Assembly: GCF_000165675.1 (NCBI RefSeq)
Contig: NZ_AEIZ01000015.1
Span: 124,001 to 188,000 of the forward strand
Direction of reading: 5' to 3'
DNA length: 64,000 nt
DNA from: Leuconostoc fallax KCTC 3537
GTDB taxonomy: Bacteria > Bacillota > Bacilli > Lactobacillales > Lactobacillaceae
Below, piece after piece: positions 44,749 to 54,108 of this stretch (position 1 is its first letter; every line of letters begins with the position of its first letter). The notes beneath the pieces were generated by a model that made no database searches, was not told the origin of the DNA, and worked only from the letters and a program-made list of their open reading frames with translations. A program made the position numbers and the translations under genes.

Positions 44749-44771
44749 TAAAAAACGCCCTTCTGGACGTT
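44749..44771 (-). terminator. Terminator of glnQ
   Basis: AACGTCC pairs with GGGCGTT (one G-U pair), loop AGAA, then six T on the minus strand. Confidence 0.88.
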
Positions 44772-44780
44772 AAAATTAGC

Positions 44781-45512
44781 TTATACTATTTTTTCTAAGA
44801 AATCCTTAGCACGTTCTGTTTTAGGTGCGCTAAAAAAGTCATTTGGTGAAGCAATCTCTTGAATGCCACCATCTGCCATAAACCAAACCGAATCAGCGAC
44901 TTCTTTTGCAAAGCCCATTTCGTGTGTCACAACAATCATCGTCATACCGGCTTCTGCTAATTCCTTCATAACTGACAACACCTCACCAACCATTTCTGGA
45001 TCTAATGCACTAGTTGGTTCGTCAAACAATAACACATCAGGTGACATTGCCAACGCACGAGCAATTGCGACACGCTGCTGTTGCCCACCAGACAAACTAG
45101 CTGGATACATATCAGCTTTATCTGACAAGCCAACTTGTGCTAATAGTTTTTAGCTGTTTCAGTTGCAACATCATTAGACTCATTCTTTACTTTAAGCGGC
45201 GCTAGTTTAATATTTTCAAGGACCGTTAAATTAGGAAAAAGATTGAAACTTTGGAAAACCATTCCCATCTTCTCACGTAATTTATCGAGCTGTTTATCAT
45301 TTAACTGCGTCAAATCAGTATCTTCAAATAAAACTTTACCGCTAGTTGGCGCATCCAACATATTAATTGCCCGTAAAAATGTCGATTTACCAGCACCAGA
45401 CGGCCCAATGACCGCAATAACTTCTCCAGATGTAACGTTAACATTAACGTTATCAAAAATAACTTTTTCACCATACTGTTTTTTAATTTTGTATTTTCAA
45501 TAATTCTGTCAT
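44781..45512 (-). CDS. glnQ: Polar amino-acid ABC transporter ATPase, three frameshifts
   Basis: The ATPase, 244 residues when repaired, has Walker [10 protein letters not shown], the Q-loop segment [12 protein letters not shown], signature [15 protein letters not shown] and Walker [12 protein letters not shown]. It matches the GlnQ group. Two bases are missing in the A/T runs near 45475-45485 and one in the T run 45147-45151. A GTGGAG site precedes the ATG. The likely partner is the fused binding protein and permease at 16.3-17.7 kb. Confidence 0.87.
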
Positions 45513-45650
45513 AATGAGCTCCACATCTATTTACTGATTATTAGTATAGCAAATAAATTCTATAGTATGTATAATATACATATAAGCATGAATACCTTGT
45601 ATATTATTGCATAAAATTTTGATTATATCAAAATGAACTGGAGGCTTGCT

Positions 45651-45776
45651 ATGGCTAAGATTATCAATCAAGAAGAACATTTGAACAACACATTAGACAG
45701 CATTATTTCTTTACCTAAAAGTGATGACGAAAATGACAAGCGTCAAAAGGCACTTGGACAAAAAATAAATAATTAA
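45651..45776 (+). CDS. Small protein, 41 aa
   Basis: An ATG with a strong GGAGG ribosome site opens a 41-codon frame (MAKIINQEEHLNNTLDSIIS, then LPKSDDENDKRQKALGQKINN). The product is polar and mixed charge, with no membrane segment. A TATAAT box at 45570-45575 and a terminator at 45785-45817 fit an independent small gene. I do not recognise it. Confidence 0.6.
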   Translation: MAKIINQEEHLNNTLDSIISLPKSDDENDKRQKALGQKINN

Positions 45777-45784
45777 AATATAAA

Positions 45785-45817
45785 AGAAAGTATGTGCTTA
45801 TCGCGCATGCTTTTTTA
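45785..45817. terminator. Terminator of the 41-aa gene
   Basis: AGTATGTGC pairs with GCGCATGCT, with two G-U pairs, followed by TTTTT. Confidence 0.75.
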
Positions 45818-45823
45818 TAACAA

Positions 45824-45853
45824 AAAAGCACGTAATTAAACGTACTTTTTGAT
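45824..45853 (-). terminator. Terminator of tuf
   Basis: On the minus strand AAAAAGTACGT and ACGTGCTTTTTT form the stem around TTAATT. Confidence 0.75.
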
Positions 45854-45857
45854 GTTA

Positions 45858-47045
45858 TTAGTCTTCGATTTCTGTAACAGTTCCGGCACCAACAGTGTGG
45901 CCACCTTCACGAACAGTAAACTTCAAACCTAATTCGATGGCAACTGGTGCGATCAATTCGATTTCGAATGTCACTTGGTCACCAGGCATAACCATTTCAA
46001 CACCTGTTGGCAATTCAACAACACCTGTAACATCAGTTGTGTGGAAGTAGAATTGTGGACGGTAGTTAGTGAAGAATGGTGTATGACGTCCACCTTCTTC
46101 CTTAGTCAAAACATAGACTTCGGCCTTGAACTTCTTGTGTGTGTGAATTGAACCTGGCTTTGCCAAAACTTGGCCACGTTCGATTTCGTTACGGTCAACA
46201 CCACGCAACAATGCACCAATGTTATCACCCGCTTGAGCTTCATCCAAAGTCTTACGGAACATTTCGATACCTGTTACAGTAGTCTTCTTAACTTCGTCAT
46301 GCAAACCAACGATTTCAATTTCTGTACCAGTAGTCAAGACACCACGGTCAACACGACCTGAAGCAACTGTACCACGACCAGTGATTGTAAATACGTCTTC
46401 GACAGGCATCAAGAAAGGCTTGTCAGTTTCACGTGCTGGTTCTGGAATGTATGCATCAACAGTATCCATCAATTCTTCGATGACCTTAACTTGTTCAGGA
46501 TCACCTTCCAAAGCCTTCAAAGCTGAACCCTTGATAACAGGAATATCGTCACCTGGGAAATCATATTCGCTCAACAATTCGCGAACTTCCATCTCAACCA
46601 AGTCAACTAATTCTTCATCATCAACCAAATCAGTCTTGTTCAAGAACACAACAAGGTAGTCAACACCAACTTGACGTGCCAACAAGATATGTTCACGTGT
46701 TTGTGGCATAGGACCATCAGTTGCAGCAACAACCAAGATGGCACCATCCATTTGAGCGGCACCAGTGATCATGTTTTTAACATAATCCGCGTGACCTGGG
46801 GCATCGATATGAGCATAATGACGCTTTTCAGTCTCATATTCAACGTGTGAAGTGTTGATAGTGATACCACGCTCTTTTTCTTCAGGCGCATTATCGATAG
46901 CAGCAAAATCAGTTGCTTGTGACAATCCCTTATCTGACAATACTTTTGAGATAGCAGCAGTCAAAGTTGTCTTTCCATGATCGACGTGACCAATAGTTCC
47001 AATATTAACGTGGGGCTTAGTTCGAACGTAAGTTTCCTTAGCCAA
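45858..47045 (-). CDS. tuf: Elongation factor Tu
   Basis: EF-Tu brings aminoacyl-tRNA to the ribosome. [10 protein letters not shown] (G1), the DCPG-like DAPGHADY (G3; Ala instead of Cys) and NKTD (G4) are present. The start is taken as TTG at 47045, eight bases after GGAGG (47054-47058). It gives 395 residues starting [11 protein letters not shown] after the initiator, the family length. An in-frame ATG at 47075 would put the ribosome site inside the gene. Confidence 0.96.
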   Translation of the reverse strand: MAKETYVRTKPHVNIGTIGHVDHGKTTLTAAISKVLSDKGLSQATDFAAIDNAPEEKERGITINTSHVEYETEKRHYAHIDAPGHADYVKNMITGAAQMDGAILVVAATDGPMPQTREHILLARQVGVDYLVVFLNKTDLVDDEELVDLVEMEVRELLSEYDFPGDDIPVIKGSALKALEGDPEQVKVIEELMDTVDAYIPEPARETDKPFLMPVEDVFTITGRGTVASGRVDRGVLTTGTEIEIVGLHDEVKKTTVTGIEMFRKTLDEAQAGDNIGALLRGVDRNEIERGQVLAKPGSIHTHKKFKAEVYVLTKEEGGRHTPFFTNYRPQFYFHTTDVTGVVELPTGVEMVMPGDQVTFEIELIAPVAIELGLKFTVREGGHTVGAGTVTEIED

Positions 47046-47103
47046 TGTAGTTTCCTCCAAAATTTCATTTTGCAATTAAATTCCACAAAATGTTTATAAG
47101 ATT

Positions 47104-47132
47104 ATTTTACAACGCAAACAATTAAAAGACAA
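47104..47132 (-). promoter_or_regulatory. Promoter of tuf
   Basis: On the minus strand TTGTCT (47127-47132), spacer 17, TAAAAT (47104-47109). Confidence 0.75.
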
Positions 47133-47216
47133 TATTAAAAGCTTGCATTTTTTGCGGCTTCCGCAGCCAAATAGTATTATATCGACTTATTAAGAGAATG
47201 TAAACTCATTTTCAAA

Positions 47217-48155
47217 CTAATTTTTGAAAATGTTCATCGTCATCTGTAATACTTTGTGATGCCATTCTGACTGCTGTTTGGGCTCGTCTGGCATACTTCT
47301 TTGATAATAATGTGACAAACTAACAGCAACCCACTGCTTTGCATCGGTAATCACTTCTGCTATACGTGGATATAAAAGTGTTAGCTCTAGACGTAATTCA
47401 TGTGTTAACGCGGTCATTGCATTTGGATCATTTTGGCCAACTTGTTGTTCTAATTCATTTGCAATATCTAAAAATACCGTGTTATCTGTCAAAGCATTAA
47501 TTTCTGACAAATTAACCGTGTAAATATCGTTGTCTAACCAACGATATTGAATGACTTCATTAATATTTAATTTCTGTAAATCATCCAATAATGTTGCACG
47601 AATGACTGGCAAAGTATACGGATCCAATAATAAGAAACGAGCACCTTTAATGAAATCAGCAACTGGCAAATGGCGCGCAGACTCATATCGACTACGTTGC
47701 TCAGCAATATCATAATCACTCATGTGATAAAATTGACGCGAAATTGTCTGAAACGTCGCTGCCATTTTGTCTTTGGCTTTATTTTCAGCCTCTTTTACTT
47801 CATTCAACAGCGTTTGTTGTAATTTACCGTCATCCCCATCATCCCATAACATAATCAGCTGATGTGCATAAACAAAGTTTTGCGTTTTAACTGATAGGGC
47901 GACAAGCATTCTGAAATTATCTTCATACTCTAAATATTCACCCAAAAAATCATCTGCGTAAGAACCTGCTAATTGATATTGCTCATCCATAAATAGTGTG
48001 GTTACAAGCTTATAATTAACCTCAAAAGTTGGTAATGATTCATACAACTCACTTAATGTCTGTGATGCGTCATGCCAATTTTCTTGATCTATCTCGGTTT
48101 GGGAACGATTCATCAACGCTTTGATTTCAGGGGTTAAAGGTTTGTTTTCATCCAT
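47217..48155 (-). CDS. TPR-like protein, 312 aa
   Basis: A soluble, acidic, mainly helical protein. Residues 15-110 look like two or three tetratricopeptide-like helix pairs (IDQENWHDASQTLSELYESLP, LAGSYADDFLGEYLEYEDNF). The rest (about 130-312) is also helical but without clear motif. An AGAAAGGAG ribosome site precedes the ATG. It lies between rnj and tuf on the same strand. Role unknown; protein binding is likely by fold. Confidence 0.7.
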   Translation of the reverse strand: MDENKPLTPEIKALMNRSQTEIDQENWHDASQTLSELYESLPTFEVNYKLVTTLFMDEQYQLAGSYADDFLGEYLEYEDNFRMLVALSVKTQNFVYAHQLIMLWDDGDDGKLQQTLLNEVKEAENKAKDKMAATFQTISRQFYHMSDYDIAEQRSRYESARHLPVADFIKGARFLLLDPYTLPVIRATLLDDLQKLNINEVIQYRWLDNDIYTVNLSEINALTDNTVFLDIANELEQQVGQNDPNAMTALTHELRLELTLLYPRIAEVITDAKQWVAVSLSHYYQRSMPDEPKQQSEWHHKVLQMTMNIFKN

Positions 48156-48299
48156 GTTTACTCCTTTCTAGATTAAGCAAACTGGTTGAAATCTCATCAA
48201 ATATCTAACTATTTGTTTTCTCTGAACTATTTTCCTTGTTTGTTACTTTTTTATGTGGCTTATTGGGAGATGTTGTAGGCGATTGATGTGTATTTTGTG

Positions 48300-50070
48300 T
48301 TACTTTTTCTTTTTATTCGTCGGTACCTTACCGCGTTTAACAACCGACTTTTGTTCAATCTTTTTGTGGATACGCGACGACGATTAGGACGACGATTTTG
48401 ATTAACTTCCATAACCACAGGCATCACCATTGGGCGGCGACGTGTCTGTTCATATAAGAATTTTGACAAAACATCACGCACACTGCTCTTTAGGTCGTTC
48501 CAGTCAAAAGACTTTGCTGTTTGAAGATAATCTTCAATTTGCTTGACAGTTAAATCAGATGCTTCCTTCATCAAATCACGATTAGCTTTAACATATACAA
48601 AGCCACGAGATGTTAGTTTCGGTTTAGATACAACTTCTCTCTTCTTACGATCAATAGTAACAACAGATATGAACACACCATCTTCTGATAATATTTTGCG
48701 ATCACGCAAAACAACATTTCCGATATCACCAATTCCGGCACCGTCAATCAATGTTTCACCAACAGTGAATGAATCACTCAATTCGAAATGATCTTCTTGC
48801 CACTTAAATTGATCACCTTTCATCGCCATCATAATATGAGACTCAGGTATGTTAACTTCTTGGGCAGCATGATTTGCTGTATTCATAACACGGTATTCAC
48901 CTTGAACCGGCATAAAGAATTCTGGATGAAGAATATTAATCATAAACTGCAAGTCTTTGCGAGAAGCATGACCACTAGAGCGCAAATCTGTACTGATAGC
49001 CTTCACATCCGCACCTTGCTTGAACAATGCATCTCTTGTTTTAGCAACGACACCTTCCATGGCAGTTGCAGGTGTCGTTGTGATAAATACAAGGTCATCT
49101 GATCCAATCCTAACATGAGGATCTTCACCATTGGCCATGCGACTTAAATGCTTAATTGGCTCGCCCATTCGCCCAGTTTCCAACACAACTGCTTCGTGAT
49201 TTGGAATATCCTTTAATCGTTTCAAGTTCACAAACAATTGAGCTTCCGGAATTGGTAATCTCAACTTTTTCAAACGAATAGCTGTACGCACAACATTTTC
49301 AATATCATTTCCTGAAAGAATCAACTTACGCCGTGTTGCGGCTGTTGCATCAATAATTTGTTGAATACGTTGAATATTAGAAGCTACCGTAGCAACAATA
49401 ATTCTTTTTTCTTGTTGTCTCGGAATGTTTCCAAAATGTAGTCTGCAATGTGTGACTCGCTAACAGATTCTGCTGTATTTTCTGTACCAGCAGCGTCCCC
49501 TAGTAAAGCCAAAACCTTTTTTTGGCCTACCTCTACTAAGCGCGCATAATCTGTTTGATAATAACTCTCCGCTGTTTGGTCGAACTTAAAATCACCTGTA
49601 TAGACAATTTGGCCATATTCTGTTCCCAATACAATTCCCAATGATTCGGGAATAGAGTGTGTCGTACTGAAAAATGATACAATCACATCGCCAAAATCAA
49701 TTTCACTTTTAGCATTAACAACATGATAATCATCATAATCTTTAAGTGCTTCTTGATCTTTAATTGCTAACTTAGCTAATTCAATCGTTAACTCAGAACC
49801 AAATATTGGTGCATTGACTTGTTGCAAAAAATAAGGCAAAGCGCCAATAGCATCGGCATGACCGTGAGATAAAAATACACCAGCAATGTCTTCTTTATGT
49901 TGAATTAAATATTCAAAATCTGGTACAACAACGTCAATGCCAAGCTGGTCAGTTTCGGGATACTTTAATCCTGCATCTAATATAAAAATTTTGTCATGCA
50001 CGGTTACCGCATACATGTTTTTACCATTTTCACGAACGCCGCCAAATGGAATAATGCTTAAATCTGTCAT
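48300..50070 (-). CDS. rnj: Ribonuclease J, two frameshifts
   Basis: This metallo-beta-lactamase and beta-CASP nuclease degrades and processes mRNA. Repaired length is 590 residues. The metal motif SHGHADAIG (HxHxDA type) is near residue 70, and the beta-CASP segment GNDIENV follows. One base is missing in the T run 49404-49409 and one in the T run 48361-48365; the repaired end is the basic tail KVPTNKKKK, moving the stop to 48300. It is three bases after dapA, as rnjB follows dapA in Bacillus. Confidence 0.9.
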
Positions 50071-50073
50071 ATA

Positions 50074-50940
50074 TTATATTCCTAAAATCTTAAATAGTTG
50101 TTTTTCTTCCTGCTCATCAAGCGGCAGAATGGGTAATCTTGGTGTTCCAACACGCATTCCCATATGGTTCAAAGCAGCTTTAACTGGTGCTGGTGAAGGC
50201 AACATAAATACCGCCTTCATTTTATCAACTAATACTGCATTTATTGCATCAGCGTCTGCAACATTACCAGCATCAAATGCAGCATACATATCATGCATTT
50301 CTTTTGCAACAACATGACTTGCAACTGAAATCACACCATTTGCGCCTACTTTTTTAGCAGCTAACGCTTGCGCGTCCTCTCCCGAATAGACTAGAAAATC
50401 ATCCGCTGTGTTCTCAACAATAAACTTAATGTCTTCAACTGAGGTTACCTGTTTAACACCAATAATGTTTGGATTTTTAGCAAGCTCAATCACACTTTCA
50501 TTATCTAACTTTACAATTGAACGTCCAGGAATGTTATACAATATAACCGGTAATCCACCTTCATTAGCAATTTTACTAAAATGTGCCAACATCCCCTTTT
50601 GGTTAGGCTTATTGTAGTAAGGTGTGACCACCAAAGCAGCATCAATACCATCAATTTGACTCACTTCTTTTGTAAAGTCAATGGATGCCTGTGTATTATT
50701 ACTACCTGTTCCCACAATTAAAGGTACGCGACCATTGATATATTCAGCCGTATGACGATAAACTTCAAGCTGTTCGTCATGAGTCATCGTAGCTGACTCT
50801 CCAGTGGTTCCACCGACAACAAAGCCATCAGATCCCTGTTCAATTAGAGCATCCATTAAACGATCCATAGCTGGAAAGTTAACTTTATTCTGTTCATCAA
50901 AAGGTGTAATAATGGCCGTTAAAAGTTCTGCTTTTTTCAT
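50074..50940 (-). CDS. dapA: 4-hydroxy-tetrahydrodipicolinate synthase
   Basis: The 288-residue enzyme condenses pyruvate and aspartate semialdehyde in lysine and cell-wall precursor synthesis. GTTGESATMTHDE, the YYNKPNQKG segment, the LYNIPGRS tyrosine motif and the Schiff-base lysine in GVKQVTS are all present. It is cotranscribed with rnj. Confidence 0.96.
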   Translation of the reverse strand: MKKAELLTAIITPFDEQNKVNFPAMDRLMDALIEQGSDGFVVGGTTGESATMTHDEQLEVYRHTAEYINGRVPLIVGTGSNNTQASIDFTKEVSQIDGIDAALVVTPYYNKPNQKGMLAHFSKIANEGGLPVILYNIPGRSIVKLDNESVIELAKNPNIIGVKQVTSVEDIKFIVENTADDFLVYSGEDAQALAAKKVGANGVISVASHVVAKEMHDMYAAFDAGNVADADAINAVLVDKMKAVFMLPSPAPVKAALNHMGMRVGTPRLPILPLDEQEEKQLFKILGI

Positions 50941-51023
50941 TTTTCTCCAATCTTTCTGTAAAAAATTAAATGAGATAGCTTATATTGCTTATTGTTTCGT
51001 CTGCACTTATGTTACATTTTAGC

Positions 51024-51048
51024 ACAAAAAACGTGCCATCGCACGTCA
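51024..51048 (-). terminator. Terminator of the dedA-family gene
   Basis: ACGTGC and GCACGT (51031-51036, 51041-51046) with a 4-nt loop; T tail on the minus strand. Confidence 0.85.
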
Positions 51049-51081
51049 ATTCATTATCAATATCTCTTCTCAAAGTGCAAC

Positions 51082-51741
51082 TTATTTAGTTAATTTAGAC
51101 CGACGTTGAATAACTATTGAACGCAAGACACTAATAATCGTTGGTAATATCGTCACAAACGCCACACCTAATATAATGACCGAAAAATGTGCCTTAACAA
51201 ATGGAATATTACCAAACAAATAACCTGCACCTGTCCCGATTAAAGACCATAAGAAAGCAGCAATAATATTGTTTCTCAAAAAATGCGTATAAGAGAATTG
51301 ACTAACCCCTGCAACAAATGGCACAAATGTCCGCACAATCGGTAAGAAACGCGCAATAATAATTGAACTAGCCCCTTTCTTATTGAAGAACATTTCGGTT
51401 TCTTTAATTTGCTTTTCTTTAATGAATTTACCGAAAAAACGATGCCTAACCACTTTGTAGCCTAACGTTCGGCCAATCCAAAAATTAAGTGAATCACCAG
51501 AAACAGCAGCAACAAAAAACAAGATACCAAATACCCAATGATTTAAGACATCTGGCCGTGATGCAGCAATGGCTCCCGCTGCAAATAATAATGAATCTCC
51601 TGGAAGAAATGGCATGATCACGGCGCCGGTTTCAATGAATATCACTGCAAACAAAATTAAGTAGGTCCAAGGGCCAAAGGCACTTACTAAATTAGAAATG
51701 TGGGTATCAATATGTAAAATAAAATCAATCAAAAAAGTCAT
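51082..51741 (-). CDS. DedA-family membrane protein
   Basis: A 219-residue inner-membrane protein with a VTT (SNARE-associated) domain: FLPGDSLLFAAG at about 45-56, the FNKKGASSIIIARFLPIVRTFVPFVAG block, and four to six membrane segments. DedA proteins act in lipid-carrier recycling and membrane homeostasis; the precise role here is not known. Confidence 0.92.
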   Translation of the reverse strand: MTFLIDFILHIDTHISNLVSAFGPWTYLILFAVIFIETGAVIMPFLPGDSLLFAAGAIAASRPDVLNHWVFGILFFVAAVSGDSLNFWIGRTLGYKVVRHRFFGKFIKEKQIKETEMFFNKKGASSIIIARFLPIVRTFVPFVAGVSQFSYTHFLRNNIIAAFLWSLIGTGAGYLFGNIPFVKAHFSVIILGVAFVTILPTIISVLRSIVIQRRSKLTK

Positions 51742-51773
51742 TACTTATTCCTTAGAAAATTATTATATCGTGA

Positions 51774-52772
51774 TTATTTAGAAAAATTCATAACAAATAA
51801 TTCAAATAAACGTTCCGGATTATGTTGTGTTGTTTTAAGTTGGATTTCAATATCCAACATTTTGAGATAGCCATTACGAATATCATATAGCTTGTACTGT
51901 CGTAATGACTGCTTTGCCAACTTTATACGATATGGGTGGACACCAAGCTGTTTGCTAATATCATTATCATTACCCTGTAACCCTGCAACTTGTAAGAGCA
52001 ACCTAAATTGAGAAGTTAATACAGCATTGAGGCGCAATGGCGCTTCACCACTTAATAATAAATCACGATACAACACTAAGGCTTCTTCTACTTTGGCTTG
52101 GATAACATGATTAACAAGATCAAAGACATTAGCAGTTAAGGTTTTTGGTACTAAAGCTTGGACGGTTGATAGTTCAATTTTCTTTGCTTTATGTGCAAAT
52201 GCCAATAACTTTGGCATTTCATTAAGCATGTTAGAATAATTGGCATTTGTCCGTTTTAGTAACTCAGTCATTGCTTCTGGTGTCATTTGATAATTGCGCT
52301 GAGACAAATAGCCAGCGATAGCTTGTTGAGATTGCTTTTCACTTAACAAAGGTAGGTCAACTATTTCAGCTTGTTTCAACAATAATTTTGTTATTTTTTC
52401 GCTTATCTAACTTTAATTGTTTAACAAAAAGACAATTACGTTTTCTGCATTAGGCTGTTGTAATAGCTTTAATAGCAACTCCTGGTCATGGTTATTAACC
52501 TTAGCCGTTGCTGTCAAAAATTGTGGATTATCAACGATTGTCACTCTTTTATTACCAAAAAAGGGCATTGACATCGCGTCATTAATCATAGTGTCTAAAT
52601 TTACTTCACTTAAATCAAATTGTGCCAAGTTCATATCACGATCTTCATCAGCTATCAGGCTTTGAAATAAACGATAAGCTGATGCAAGTAACGCGTCTTC
52701 TTCACCAGTCACAACATAAAAATTGGCCACTGCATCATTTTCAATTTGTTGCTGGAGTTGTTTTAAATTCAT
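51774..52772 (-). CDS. holA: DNA polymerase III delta subunit, frame broken twice
   Basis: The delta subunit opens the beta clamp for loading. Start MNLKQLQQQIENDAVANFYVVTGEE and length (332 residues) fit. N-terminal and C-terminal halves lie in the same frame, but two stops separate them near 52405-52415. One base added near 52415 and one removed in the T run 52394-52399 restore LLNKLKLDKRKITKLLLKQ. The gene is essential, so an assembly error is likely. Confidence 0.88.
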
Positions 52773-52903
52773 CTTGTTGACATTTCACCTTAAAACGGCC
52801 CTCATGACCAAAATATTCATATGTTATCATAACACACCCTGATACATCAGTGTTAGAGGCAGCTGTTCCCAACTTTTTCCCAACCCCAATAAATACCACT
52901 TTT

Positions 52904-52921
52904 AATGATTGTACAATCATT
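52904..52921. promoter_or_regulatory. 18-bp perfect palindrome upstream of holA
   Basis: AATGATTGTACAATCATT is an exact palindrome in the gap between holA and tRNA-Asn, 132 bases before holA. It has the look of an operator for a dimeric regulator; none is identified. Confidence 0.45.
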
Positions 52922-52959
52922 TGATAGCAAGGTGTACATATTTTACAGATTATGCGCTT

Positions 52960-53116
52960 TTATTTTTCAATTAATTTAATTAGTGCTACACTATGGATAG
53001 TCAAGCAGCCCAGCTTGATGGTTTCTCCTAATATGATTTTGCTCCGCTAACAGTGAAATTATATACTATTCCAAATAAAAAGCACCCAACCGAATTATCC
53101 GACTGGGTGCTTTTTT
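52960..53116 (+). ncRNA. Possible small RNA ending at a strong terminator
   Basis: The 348-base gap 52773-53120 has no credible gene. It holds, on the plus strand, a TACACT -10-like box near 52987-52992, a hairpin TCAAGC-AGCCCA-GCTTGA near 53002-53019, and the terminator at 53077-53116. These could make a small RNA of about 110 bases. The terminator may instead serve only tRNA-Asn on the other strand. Confidence 0.25.
53077..53116. terminator. Bidirectional terminator next to tRNA-Asn
   Basis: AGCACCCA (53081-53088) pairs with TGGGTGCT (53104-53111), with A residues before and six T after. Confidence 0.85.
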
Positions 53117-53120
53117 ATTA

Positions 53121-53192
53121 CTGCTCCACCTGGATTCGAACCAGGGACCTGCGCATTAACAGTGCGTTATTCTACCGCTGAACTATGGAGCA
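53121..53192 (-). tRNA. tRNA-Asn (GTT)
   Basis: A 72-base cloverleaf on the minus strand: acceptor TGCTCCA with TGGAGCA, discriminator G, anticodon GTT in the loop CTGTTAA, T loop TTCGAAT. CCA is not encoded. The prophage lies on its 5' side. Confidence 0.95.
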
Positions 53193-53252
53193 ATTAAAAC
53201 AACTAACAGAGAATAATACTAGTTTAAAACCTATTAGTTGTCAATGGTTAAT

Positions 53253-53430
53253 TCAGTTTTGTACTTCATTAACCTTAGCTTGCGCATCAGTTAGTGCTTG
53301 TTTGTTGTGCCTTAGCTAACTGTTCTGCTTTCGCTCGAGTGTCATCAGCCTCTTGATGTGTTTCTGTTACTTGTGGGTAAACGGCATCCTTTTTCAATAT
53401 TCCTGAGACTATCAAAACATTTCTATAAAA
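53253..53430 (-). pseudogene. Remnant of a coiled-coil protein gene
   Basis: On the minus strand an open stretch without a start codon reads a helical, Gln/Ala-rich segment (DAVYPQVTETHQEADDTRAK) and, after removing one A near 53303-53306, ends QALTDAQAKVNEVQN before a stop at 53253. A stop upstream cuts it at about 53430. It looks like the C-terminal scrap of a larger gene beside the prophage border. The rest of 53193-53707 holds only a terminator and a promoter. Confidence 0.4.
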
Positions 53431-53569
53431 TCATTTTTGACGATTAAAGCACCTATAAGTCCCCACAACATATCATGATAGTGATACAATGTAGACATTC
53501 GAGTACCTTAATACTTGATGATTTCTTCTAGGTTTTACCTTCCTAATTATGAAGCAAAACCTCTCCCAT

Positions 53570-53602
53570 TTAAAGCACCTACTTCTCATAGGTGCTTTTT
53601 TA
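53570..53602. terminator. Terminator at the prophage border
   Basis: AAAGCACCTA pairs with TAGGTGCTTT, loop 7, then T residues. A partial copy of its left arm occurs near 53445-53455. Confidence 0.8.
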
Positions 53603-53652
53603 TTTAATTGAAAACAGTTATCTGAATTTTGAAAATATATTAGTAGGAGTTG

Positions 53653-53682
53653 TTGTCGGTTTTTTAAGGTAAATAGTAGTAT
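53653..53682 (+). promoter_or_regulatory. Promoter of the prophage cargo gene
   Basis: TTGTCG (53653-53658), spacer 18, TAGTAT (53677-53682), 25 bases before the ATG at 53708. Confidence 0.6.
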
Positions 53683-53707
53683 CATTGTCCTCAATGAGAG
53701 GTACTCT

Positions 53708-54058
53708 ATGAAAAAAGAACGTATATTATATGAACTAAATAATGCTCTACTACCTATTAAGCATATCGACTTACTTTTCTCTACTAGAAAAAATTTGTTA
53801 GCCGACAATCTTGGAAATAACGATACGAAATCAAATTATCGCTACAATATAGAAATTGATAATAATTCTTTAACTTTTACACCCGACAGTAATGGTAACG
53901 TAGAGACAGCTGAGGACTTAAAACAACTGATCAAAAATATACAGTCGGATGAAGTTGCAATTAAATGTCAAGGCAGAGAATTCAAAAGTATCCTACCAAC
54001 GGGAAAAACATTCACATTTATTTTAGAGGATGTTGATTTACACAAATATAATTTGTAA
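53708..54058 (+). CDS. Possible prophage cargo (moron) gene, 116 aa
   Basis: I do not recognise the family. The gene lies between the endolysin and the chromosome border, on the strand opposite to all late genes, with its own promoter, a GAGAGG ribosome site and a terminator at 54071-54102. That setting is typical of cargo genes expressed in the lysogen. The product is soluble with no membrane segment. It starts with a helical, basic part and continues with beta-like stretches (NYRYNIEIDNNSLTFTPD and EFKSILPTGKTFTFILEDVD). Function cannot be told. Confidence 0.65.
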   Translation: MKKERILYELNNALLPIKHIDLLFSTRKNLLADNLGNNDTKSNYRYNIEIDNNSLTFTPDSNGNVETAEDLKQLIKNIQSDEVAIKCQGREFKSILPTGKTFTFILEDVDLHKYNL

Positions 54059-54070
54059 GGAAATTCAAAT

Positions 54071-54102
54071 AAAAACACCCCGCAACTAAGCGAGGTGTTT
54101 TT
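54071..54102. terminator. Bidirectional terminator
   Basis: AAAAACACC pairs with GGTGTTTTT around CCGC...GCGA. It ends the cargo gene and the endolysin gene. Confidence 0.85.
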
Positions 54103-54108
54103 TAGTTT

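Noticed and set aside
53121-53192. tRNA-Asn as the prophage attachment site
   Set aside because: The prophage lies on the 5' side of the tRNA and no repeat can be seen without the other end, so it is not claimed.
53473-53808. Open frame of 111 codons on the minus strand at the prophage border
   Set aside because: It crosses a terminator and overlaps the promoter and start of the plus-strand cargo gene; composition is not gene-like.
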